From JAXGRD01 sp050946655 (GTDB lineage Bacteria > Bacillota > Clostridia > Peptostreptococcales > Anaerovoracaceae): a stretch of DNA of 16,746 bases. Every line of letters begins with the position of its first letter. The stretch's first letter is position 1. The stretch lies in assembly GCA_050946655.1 (NCBI GenBank), contig JBMNVE010000042.1:1-16746 (forward strand), written 5' to 3'. The notes under the pieces were generated by a model. It saw only the letters and a list, made by a program, of their open reading frames with translations, was not told the origin of the DNA and searched no databases. This document shows positions 1 to 6,262 of this stretch, in pieces. The position numbers were made by a program, and so were the translations under genes.

Positions 1-127
1 GAGTTAATTACTCCTACATGCTCATGTTGGATCGAAAAACTAACGAGCAGTCAGCCTGCTCGTCAGAAAAAATACTTGTTATATTTTTGTGGATTTTAGG
101 CCCCACCCCAACATTTGACATAGAGCC
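1..127 (-). mobile_element. Outer end of an ISL3-like insertion sequence (partial)
   Basis: Read on the minus strand from 127 inward, the sequence opens GGCTCTATGTCAAATGTTGG. This closely resembles the terminal inverted repeats I associate with ISL3-family elements, which typically begin GGCTCT and continue with a GTCAA-GTTG pattern. The element would extend leftward out of the window, so neither the other end nor a transposase can be seen. After the repeat there are about 60 non-coding bases, a hairpin at 43-63, and a TAGGAG ribosome-site-like motif near position 12-17 (minus), which could precede a transposase start beyond the edge. The 8-bp target duplication expected for this family cannot be tested with one end. 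The family assignment rests on remembered terminal-repeat similarity only. Confidence 0.5.
35..63 (-). terminator. Hairpin plus T run inside the IS end
   Basis: ACGAGCAG (43-50) and CTGCTCGT (56-63) form a perfect 8-bp stem with a 5-base loop. On the minus strand the stem is followed by TAGTTTTT (35-42), the layout of an intrinsic terminator. On the plus strand no T run follows. It would stop transcription entering the element from the chromosome before it reaches a transposase, an arrangement known for several insertion sequences. That role is inference. Confidence 0.5.
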
Positions 128-483
128 GTTTTTTTGTTGAGGGCATGCCATGGCATTGTTTTTATTTCCCGGGTCCGGGACCGATAAAATCTTGACAAAT
201 GCACTTTTTGCCCCTGAAAATAGGATTTTACAGGTGGAGAATGGGGAAAAATGATCATGTTTGTTGGCAAAACAACAAAACGCTTTAGGGCGTGAAAGTA
301 TAGAGTCCTGACATGGAGCGTCAGGAGGAAGGGTGTCAGGATTTTATCCTGACATATCTCCTTATACCGACAAGAGTCAAGATTTTAGCTGTGCAGACTA
401 TTTAGTCAACGATAAATTGGTGTCGCCTATCCAAAACTGAGGGTAAGCAGTAGGAAATCTGCGGTTCCCGGTATCTCTTCAAC
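128..483. other. Gene-free region between the IS end and the catabolic operon
   Basis: No credible gene is seen. Contents: a TTGACA box at 193-198 on the plus strand without a good -10; a minus-strand promoter-like pair TTGACT (404-409) and TAAAAT (382-387) spaced 16; and two hairpins at 306-326 and 334-354. The operon upstream on the minus strand ends at 484, but no hairpin followed by a clear T run was found to end it. The best minus-strand candidate is a weak ACGC/GCGT stem near 282-295 followed by a T-rich tract. The minus-strand open frame at 79-270 has no ribosome site, crosses the IS boundary and is not called. Confidence 0.5.
306..354. repeat. Two adjacent hairpins with interchangeable arms
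   Basis: Four segments carry the same 7-base word or its complement: TCCTGAC at 306-312, GTCAGGA at 320-326, TGTCAGGAT at 334-342 and ATCCTGACA at 346-354. Segments 1 and 2 form a 7-bp stem. Segments 3 and 4 form a perfect 9-bp stem with a TTT loop. Because 1 can equally pair with 3, and 2 with 4, alternative folds are possible in RNA of either strand. There is no T run after either hairpin, so this is not a simple intrinsic terminator. The function is unknown. Confidence 0.5.
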
Positions 484-1917
484 CTACTTCCCCACAAAAA
501 CTTCCCCTCGATCATTGACCCCGATCACCTTTTCTCCTTGGTCTCGAAGAGACAGGATGTAGGCTGCTGCCTCTTGGGTGATCACCTCTCCCGGGCAGAT
601 GAAGGGTATCCCCGGAGGATAGGGTATGATGGAAGAAGCGCAAGTTTTCCCGGCTGCCCGGGCCAAGGGGACTCGAACCTTCGTCCGAGGGATCTCCCTC
701 ATTGCCTGAGGGATGAGAGGGATCTTCTCTTCTTTTTCTGTGGTGGCAAGGGAAGAGGGGGCTCTCGGTGTCCTTTGGGCGATTTTCCTTAGGGCGGAAA
801 TCAGCCGCTCCATATCTTCCCTGGAATTACCCATCCCCGACATACACATGACCCAGCTACCGGTGTACAGTTCGATAAAGATCCCGTACTCTTTCATCAG
901 GATTTGTTCCAACTCTCCTCCCGAAATTCCCAGCTTACCCAGGCTGAAGTTCATTTTGGACCAGTCAAAGGATTTGCCCCTGGCCATGTAACTTAGCCCG
1001 GGCGTCCCTGCCGCCTCATGATAAAAGTGATTCAGGTTATCCGCCCACTGTGAAAAGAGAGTCGGCCCATAATTTTCAATGAGGGCAGCGTTGATATCCA
1101 AACTTGCCATCAAAAGATAGGAGGGGCTGGTGGTCTGGACCGCTTGCAATTTATCTTCCAGTACATCTAAATCCACCCTGTGGGATAAAACGTTGAGCAA
1201 AGCACTTTCCGTAAAGGAAGCCAGGGTCTTGTGGATGCTGTTGATGACAATATCCGCACCGGATTCCTCTGCAGACTTGGGGAAACCGGAGATCCCAAAG
1301 GAGCGGAAGAACTTCAAATGAGCCCCGTGAGCCTGATCCACAATGAGAACTTTGTTATACCGATGCACGACCCGGGAGATGGCTTCCATGTCGGAGCAGA
1401 TGCCGTAGTAATTTGGACTGGGAAGAATAACCGCTTCCGCATCATTGTTTTCCGCCAGTAATCTCTCTATTTCCTTCGCCGAGATCGGCCCGGAAATACC
1501 GTATTCATCCATCATCTCAGGATATGCATAGACAGGCTGTACATCGCCTAATACCAATGCGTTAAAAACCGACTTATGGCAATTCCGCGCCATGATGATT
1601 TTTTTGCCTTTGGGAACGGTGGCCAAGATGGCGGCAATGATGCCTCCGCTGCTGCCGTTGACTTGAAGGTAGGAGCGTTTAGCCCCGTACAGCTTTGCGT
1701 AGCGGCTTTCCACCTCCATTAAAACCCCTTCTGCCTGGAAGAGATTATCTGCCCCCGCGATCTCCGTCACATCACAGTCCATCATATGATCCAAAAAATC
1801 ACCGTAACCCAGGCGGCGGTATAGCTTTGATCCCTTGTGGCCGGGCATGTGAAAAGAAACGGGATCGGATTTTGCGTGGCTGAGAAGAAAGTCATGAAGA
1901 AAGGGATTTTTGCTCAT
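484..1917 (-). CDS. PLP-dependent Orn/Lys/Arg-type decarboxylase
   Basis: A 477-residue member of the Orn/Lys/Arg decarboxylase family, the short Firmicutes (SpeA/YaaO-like) form, which would remove the alpha-carboxyl of a basic amino acid in the cytoplasm to give agmatine, cadaverine or putrescine. Visible marks: FHMPGHKG near the N-terminus (22-29), the VNGSSGG substrate/cofactor loop (87-93), DQAHGAH with the PLP-contacting Asp194 and His197, and the SIHKT motif whose Lys230 should form the Schiff base. The C-terminal small domain has the family's YPPGIPFICPGE stretch. AAAGGAGG lies 8 bases before the ATG, 15 bases after the cyclase stop, so this is the last gene of the operon. Arginine or lysine are both possible; the sequence alone does not decide. 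The agmatinase at 9744 favours arginine only weakly. Confidence 0.9.
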   Translation of the reverse strand: MSKNPFLHDFLLSHAKSDPVSFHMPGHKGSKLYRRLGYGDFLDHMMDCDVTEIAGADNLFQAEGVLMEVESRYAKLYGAKRSYLQVNGSSGGIIAAILATVPKGKKIIMARNCHKSVFNALVLGDVQPVYAYPEMMDEYGISGPISAKEIERLLAENNDAEAVILPSPNYYGICSDMEAISRVVHRYNKVLIVDQAHGAHLKFFRSFGISGFPKSAEESGADIVINSIHKTLASFTESALLNVLSHRVDLDVLEDKLQAVQTTSPSYLLMASLDINAALIENYGPTLFSQWADNLNHFYHEAAGTPGLSYMARGKSFDWSKMNFSLGKLGISGGELEQILMKEYGIFIELYTGSWVMCMSGMGNSREDMERLISALRKIAQRTPRAPSSLATTEKEEKIPLIPQAMREIPRTKVRVPLARAAGKTCASSIIPYPPGIPFICPGEVITQEAAAYILSLRDQGEKVIGVNDRGEVFVGK

Positions 1918-1932
1918 GGATACTTCCTCCTT

Positions 1933-2583
1933 TCATATCCAAAGGGCGATAGCCCGGATGGGAGACCCGTCCGCCCCGGTCCACTTCAGGGGCAGCGCGC
2001 AGAAGGTAAACAGGTCGGAGCCCACCAAGCCCAAGTTTGTCAAGTTTTCGATCACAACGATTTCATTGCAGGCAAACAATTGCTTGTGGATGGTCAGGTC
2101 TTCATCGGCGATGGGATCGATGCCGATCACATCCAAGCCTACACCCTTTTTCTTTTGGGCGATGATATAGGAAACCACATCGTCGTCTATATAGGGATAG
2201 TCGCCGAAATAGGCGGCGGATCCCCAGAGATTATCCCATCCGGTGTGAAACAGAAGGAAGTCTGCCCGGTCCGCTTTTTCCTGAACCCGGCGGATTTTTT
2301 CCATCTTGATCCGCTTGCCGGCCGGGACATTGGTGCAGTCAATGACCAGGGCCTTTCCCACAAATTGCTCGATGGGGAAGTCGTCCAGTGTGGTCCTCCC
2401 CGGATACAGGTGAGCGGGGGGATCCATGTGGGTCCCCGTGTGGGAATACATGGTCATAAGGGTTTCCTTGAACCCATCCTTCTGATAGGTGTTGGCGGTG
2501 GTGAGCTTCGGTTGCTCTGTCCCCGGATATACAGGCATATCTTGGGAAATACAGTGGGTAAGGTCGATTATTTTCATGATCAT
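1933..2583 (-). CDS. Cyclase-family metal-dependent amide hydrolase (kynurenine formamidase-like)
   Basis: A 216-residue member of the cyclase/KynB superfamily (Pfam Cyclase), whose members are Mn- or Zn-dependent hydrolases of formamides or cyclic amides such as N-formylkynurenine and isatin. The diagnostic metal motif HTGTHMDPPAH is present with His48, His52, Asp54 and His58, and the later ENL triplet (179-181) is also typical. Length is normal for the family. Two starts fit: ATG at 2583 or the in-frame ATG at 2577. The AAAGGA site is 4 and about 10 bases upstream respectively, and the second gives the usual MKIIDLTH N-terminus. It sits 17 bases after the aminotransferase stop and 15 before the decarboxylase start. 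No tryptophan-pathway partner such as kynureninase is adjacent, so a kynurenine role is unproven; the substrate may be another amide. Confidence 0.88.
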   Translation of the reverse strand: MIMKIIDLTHCISQDMPVYPGTEQPKLTTANTYQKDGFKETLMTMYSHTGTHMDPPAHLYPGRTTLDDFPIEQFVGKALVIDCTNVPAGKRIKMEKIRRVQEKADRADFLLFHTGWDNLWGSAAYFGDYPYIDDDVVSYIIAQKKKGVGLDVIGIDPIADEDLTIHKQLFACNEIVVIENLTNLGLVGSDLFTFCALPLKWTGADGSPIRAIALWI

Positions 2584-2600
2584 TTATCCTTTCTGTGCAT

Positions 2601-3944
2601 CTAAGAGCACCAACCGGCAAAATCCCTGAGACACTCCTTTGTGACCTTGCCCTCCAGCACGTCGTCCAAGGCAGAGCGAAGAATAGAGATGGCCCGATCC
2701 ACGTACTCTTTTGTGATGATCAAGGGTGGGGTCAGTTCCAGGACGTTGGAGTGGATCCCCGAGTCATAGAGAATGAGCCCCAGCTCAAAGGCGCGGTAGA
2801 CCAGGAGGGCGGCCATTTCAGAGGCAGGATCCTTGGTGGCTTTATCCTTCACCAGTTCCAGGCCCATGACCAACCCTCTTCCCCTTACATCTCCAATACA
2901 GGGATAGTCCTTTTGCATTTGCTTACATTGGCTGAGAAGATAGCCTCCCACTTCCCTTGCCCTTGCTTCCAGTCGCTCTTCTTTGATGATATCGATGGTT
3001 TCCATGGAAACTCTGCAGGCCAGAGGGTTTCCCGCCGTAGTGAATAGATGCATCCCCGTTCCGGCATTCATCAATTGGTTTCTGCCCACTACTGCACTGA
3101 GAGGAAGGCCGGATGCCATAGGCTTTGCCATGATCACCGCATCGGGGATCACGCCTTCCTCTTGGAAACCAAAGAACCTACCGGTCCGTCCAAAACCGAT
3201 CTTCACCTCATCTAAGACCAGAAGGATGTGATGCTTTTTACAGAGTTGTTCCAAGCCTTTCAAGAACCCCTTAGGAGGGACAACATCCCCACCGTCGCAC
3301 TGGACGGCCTCAATGATCATCGTTCCGATCTGCTCCGGGGAAGTGACGGCGTCAAATACGTAGTCTTCTAAGTACCGCAAACAAAACAGCTCACAACAGT
3401 CGGGTGTTTTTTCAAAGGCACATCGGTAGCAGTAGGGATAAGGGACTTTTATGATGTTGCCACCGCCGATCATCCTGCTTTGAGCAGGATGACCGGACAT
3501 GGCGTAGGCACCCATCGTCTGTCCGTGATAGGAGCCGACGAAGGTGAGGATACGGTTTTTTCCGGTGGCAAGCGGTGCTATTTTGGCAATGAACTCATTG
3601 GCATCTGAACCGGAATGGCCGTACCATACGCTTTTTTCAAAAGTACCGGGAGTGAGGCTTTTCAGCTTCTCCGCCAGCCGGATGCTCTCCCGGTTCAAAA
3701 CGGAAGTGGTGGTAGTAAAGGGGAGTTTTTTCATCTGCTTACATACGGCTGCTTCGATCCTGGGATGGTTGTAGCCGATGTTGGCCACTCCCCAGCCGGC
3801 ACTGAAGTCCAAATACTCCTTCCCATCGGGATCTTCCAGGATGACACCCCGGCTTTTTTCCGCGACGAAGGGATAGAACCTCAGCTTCATTACCTGGCTG
3901 ATGGATGCCTTATCTCGCTGAAACAGCTGATCACTTTTTTGCAT
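2601..3944 (-). CDS. Class III PLP aminotransferase (or amino-acid racemase of the same fold)
   Basis: A class III aminotransferase-family enzyme, 447 residues from the preferred start. That start is the ATG at 3944, because AAGGAGG lies 5 bases before it; the upstream in-frame ATG at 3965 would put this site inside the coding region. Visible marks: SGSDANEFIAK (PLP phosphate region), SYHGQT, LVLDEVKIGFGRTG with the cofactor Asp, and IMAKPMASGLPL with the Schiff-base Lys (residue 274 from this start). A cysteine-rich insertion, PYCYRC followed by CC and C about 10-15 residues on, resembles the PYxYCYRCPF segment of archaeal and bacterial relatives that include omega-amino-acid aminotransferases and amino-acid racemases or epimerases. 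Both activities are therefore open. It is co-transcribed with the permease upstream and the cyclase downstream. Confidence 0.9.
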   Translation of the reverse strand: MQKSDQLFQRDKASISQVMKLRFYPFVAEKSRGVILEDPDGKEYLDFSAGWGVANIGYNHPRIEAAVCKQMKKLPFTTTTSVLNRESIRLAEKLKSLTPGTFEKSVWYGHSGSDANEFIAKIAPLATGKNRILTFVGSYHGQTMGAYAMSGHPAQSRMIGGGNIIKVPYPYCYRCAFEKTPDCCELFCLRYLEDYVFDAVTSPEQIGTMIIEAVQCDGGDVVPPKGFLKGLEQLCKKHHILLVLDEVKIGFGRTGRFFGFQEEGVIPDAVIMAKPMASGLPLSAVVGRNQLMNAGTGMHLFTTAGNPLACRVSMETIDIIKEERLEARAREVGGYLLSQCKQMQKDYPCIGDVRGRGLVMGLELVKDKATKDPASEMAALLVYRAFELGLILYDSGIHSNVLELTPPLIITKEYVDRAISILRSALDDVLEGKVTKECLRDFAGWCS

Positions 3945-3969
3945 AGAAGCCTCCTTGCTCATCACAGGG

Positions 3970-5343
3970 TTAAAAGCTTACATCTTCTCTGATCAAGCCC
4001 TTGCTGATCTTCTTACGGATGCTGAAGTAATAGATGCAGTAGACCCCGATCCATATGGCAGCACCGATCCACTGGTACACATCGTAGAAGGACAGATAGA
4101 GAAGATAGACGATACCGGCCAAGGCCAAGACGGGGATGACCGGATAGAGGGGTTGCTTCCACCCCACGATCCGCCGTACATTTTTGCTGCCGATGTCCTT
4201 TCGATACCGCATGCCGGCAATGATAGCAAGTCCCCAGGAAATGCTCCATGCAATGACCGCCTGGTTGCAGAGGGTGATGTAGAAGCTGGTTGCACCGAAA
4301 GCGTAGGCACAGATCAGGCCGATGGTTCCCACGATCCAAATAACGATGATCCCCAGGACCGGTGTTCTGGTGTGGACATTGACCTTGCCGAACAGCTTCG
4401 GCATGTATCCTTCCAGGGCCATCCCATAAAATATCCTCGATGGGGTGTAGATGGTGCCCATAATGAGGCAAGTTGCCGCAGCCAACCAGGCAGCGAAGTT
4501 CAGTATGCTTCCGCCAAGGGGGCCCCAAAGCACTTCTGCCGCTTGAGTGAAGGGAGAAACCTTCATGGAAACATCCTGCCAGTTGACCGTTCCCAATACG
4601 ACGAACATGGCCAAACAGTAAACGACGATAAAGGTGATGCTGGACCAAACCAGAGCATTGCCCAAATCCCTGGATTTTTTGCATTCTGCACCGGTGGTGC
4701 AGATGCAAGCAGCACCCATAAAGGCAAAGGCACCGATGGGGATGGTGGACGTAAGACCTTTTGCCCCAAAAGGCATGAAAGGCGAGAAACTGCTCATATC
4801 CAAACCTTTGATGATTCCCGACAGGCCGAAAGCCACCATGATGCCCACCAAAATGAGGACTAGAAATAGTTGAGACTTCCCTGCAATGGCGGCACCCATA
4901 ATATTTAGTATACAAAAGATGGAGAAAAAGACGATGCCCCAGAAAACCGCGCCAAAATCCCCACTTCCGATGGGGAACCAGTAAGTGACGAAAGTTCCCA
5001 GAGCTAAACTGATGGATCCGCCCAAAACGACCCACCCTACAGAAAAAGTCATGCCGGACATGAGGCCCCAGAATCTTCCCAAATACTTGGAAACCCATTG
5101 GGTCATGGCATCGGCAGAAGGCATGCCCACGGCGATCTCTCCCATGGCAATCATGATGAGCATCTGCATGACGCCGGCGAAGGCAAAGCCCAGCAGGGCG
5201 GATGGTCCGCCCACCTGGATCCCCTGTCCCAGGTAGAGGAAAATGCCATCCCCCACAACGGCGCCGACACCGACGCCCCAGACTTGCCAGAACCCCATTC
5301 CTCTTATTAGAGAAACATCTTCTTTTATTTGAATTTGGCTCAT
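3970..5343 (-). CDS. APC-superfamily amino-acid permease
   Basis: A 457-residue, very hydrophobic protein with about 12 predicted membrane-spanning segments. The first helix carries the APC hallmark glycine-rich unwinding motif, here GVGAVVGDGIF, after a short cytoplasmic N-terminus that begins MSQIQIKEDVSLIRG. The family imports amino acids, amines or related small nitrogen compounds by proton or sodium symport or by exchange. GGAGGG precedes the ATG by 7 bases. About 53 bases separate it from the hydrolase gene upstream, the largest gap in the operon, with no terminator seen there. It presumably brings in the operon's substrate or exchanges it for a product; an amino-acid/amine antiport linked to the decarboxylase is possible but unproven. 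Confidence 0.9.
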   Translation of the reverse strand: MSQIQIKEDVSLIRGMGFWQVWGVGVGAVVGDGIFLYLGQGIQVGGPSALLGFAFAGVMQMLIMIAMGEIAVGMPSADAMTQWVSKYLGRFWGLMSGMTFSVGWVVLGGSISLALGTFVTYWFPIGSGDFGAVFWGIVFFSIFCILNIMGAAIAGKSQLFLVLILVGIMVAFGLSGIIKGLDMSSFSPFMPFGAKGLTSTIPIGAFAFMGAACICTTGAECKKSRDLGNALVWSSITFIVVYCLAMFVVLGTVNWQDVSMKVSPFTQAAEVLWGPLGGSILNFAAWLAAATCLIMGTIYTPSRIFYGMALEGYMPKLFGKVNVHTRTPVLGIIVIWIVGTIGLICAYAFGATSFYITLCNQAVIAWSISWGLAIIAGMRYRKDIGSKNVRRIVGWKQPLYPVIPVLALAGIVYLLYLSFYDVYQWIGAAIWIGVYCIYYFSIRKKISKGLIREDVSF

Positions 5344-5396
5344 AATATAACCCTCCAGTCATATATTTCTTAGGAATACCTCTGTGGCTTTCTATG

Positions 5397-6095
5397 TCAC
5401 AGATTCTTCAGGATCAGGTCGATGGTCTCCTCGGTGTTCAGGACATCGCAATAGATGGTATTCATGATGGTGAGTTCCGCATTGTGCAGCTCCATGGAGC
5501 CGGCAGCACAGCAGTCCTCTACGCAGATGACCTTCAGGCCCTCATCGGCCAGGCCTCTCACGGTGGAAGCCACACACTGGTCTGTTACGATGCCGGTGAC
5601 CACTACCGTTTCAATGCCCATGAATCGCAATAAGGTAAGGTAATTGGTGCCGGTGGTCACGCTGTCTGTGGTCTTATTGACCACGATCTCGTTTTCCAGA
5701 GGAGTGAGCTCGTCGATCATTGCGGCAGCTTTGCTGTTCACCGGCATGAGCATATTGTTCCAACCCTCGGATTTTTGCACCGGAGACCTGTCTTCACCGT
5801 CTTCTCGCAGGCAAGCGATCCTGCCGAATGTCACCGTCATCTTGTTCTTGCGGAAGAATTTTAGCAGGCGTACATTGTTGGGGATGACAATATCGTCCAG
5901 GCGGTCATGGAAGGGGATCCATCTCTCCCATTCTCCTGCCTCTTTAAACTCCAAAGCCTCTCCGAAATCCCGCAACACAAACTCGTTTTGCAGGTCCACA
6001 ATGAGGAGGGCGGTCTTCTTTGGATCCAGTTTGATTTCCGGCAGCTCTCCGGCAGTCTCGTAATAAAACGACGTGAACCTCTTTCTAGTATCCAT
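5397..6095 (-). CDS. Isochorismatase-family cysteine hydrolase
   Basis: A 232-residue cysteine amidohydrolase of the isochorismatase-like superfamily, which includes nicotinamidase, N-carbamoylsarcosine amidase, biuret hydrolase and ureidoacrylate amidase. The Asp-Lys-Cys triad is visible: Asp34 in LIVDLQNEF, Lys141 in VVNKTTDS and Cys174 in GIVTDQCVASTVR. There is an N-terminal extension of about 27 residues before the first strand, and an insertion around residues 45-70 rich in charged and aromatic residues that probably shapes the pocket. AAGGAG lies 9 bases before the ATG. It is the first gene after the sigma-54 promoter at 6157-6172, with a leader of about 50 bases. By family it should release ammonia, or carbamate and ammonia, from an amide or ureido group. 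The exact substrate is not recognisable. Confidence 0.9.
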   Translation of the reverse strand: MDTRKRFTSFYYETAGELPEIKLDPKKTALLIVDLQNEFVLRDFGEALEFKEAGEWERWIPFHDRLDDIVIPNNVRLLKFFRKNKMTVTFGRIACLREDGEDRSPVQKSEGWNNMLMPVNSKAAAMIDELTPLENEIVVNKTTDSVTTGTNYLTLLRFMGIETVVVTGIVTDQCVASTVRGLADEGLKVICVEDCCAAGSMELHNAELTIMNTIYCDVLNTEETIDLILKNL

Positions 6096-6156
6096 GGCAA
6101 TAGACTCCTTTCTTTAGTTCATTAAATAAATAAAATAAGATTGCCAAACTACTAGC

Positions 6157-6172
6157 GCAAAGCCTGTGCCAA
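6157..6172 (-). promoter_or_regulatory. Sigma-54 (-24/-12) promoter of the catabolic operon
   Basis: On the minus strand the sequence reads TTGGCACAGGCTTTGC, a match to the sigma-54 consensus TTGGCACG-N4-TTGC with the invariant GG (6170-6169) and GC (6158-6157) exactly 10 bases apart. The predicted start of transcription is near 6145, about 50 bases before the hydrolase ATG. A sigma-54 activator gene lies directly upstream on the same strand. Confidence 0.9.
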
Positions 6173-6180
6173 GAAAAGAG

Positions 6181-6229
6181 AAAAATAAAACTATCGCCAT
6201 AACGCTGATATTTCAACGCTATGGCGATA
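6181..6229 (-). terminator. Intrinsic terminator after the sigma-54 activator gene
   Basis: Bases 6192-6229 form a long dyad. In minus-strand RNA it folds as a 17-bp stem with two G-U wobbles and an AAUA tetraloop, followed by GUUUUAUUUUU (6191-6181). On the plus strand the same two wobble positions become A-C mismatches, so the structure is selected for minus-strand transcripts. It lies about 34 bases past the activator stop and 8 bases before the sigma-54 promoter, separating the regulator transcript from the sigma-54-driven operon. Confidence 0.85.
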
Positions 6230-6262
6230 AAGTGGAAGAATGGAAATGAGCGAGTTAGTGTT

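Noticed and set aside
79..270. Minus-strand open frame of 63 codons near the left edge
   Set aside because: It has no ribosome site, crosses the IS boundary and has an implausible product.
1837..2604. Plus-strand open frame of 255 codons
   Set aside because: It lies opposite the cyclase gene, which has a clear metal motif and a ribosome site; the plus-strand product resembles nothing.
3955..4863. Plus-strand open frame of 302 codons
   Set aside because: It is antisense to the APC permease and its product is an Asp/His/Gly-rich mirror of membrane-helix codons.
4013..5362. Minus-strand open frame of 449 codons in another frame of the permease
   Set aside because: The product is a His/Arg/Cys-rich out-of-frame shadow; the overlapping frame gives a textbook APC permease.
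6192..6229. 38-bp dyad as the enhancer site of the sigma-54 activator
   Set aside because: It pairs fully only as minus-strand RNA through G-U wobbles and is followed by a U-rich tail, so a terminator explains it better.
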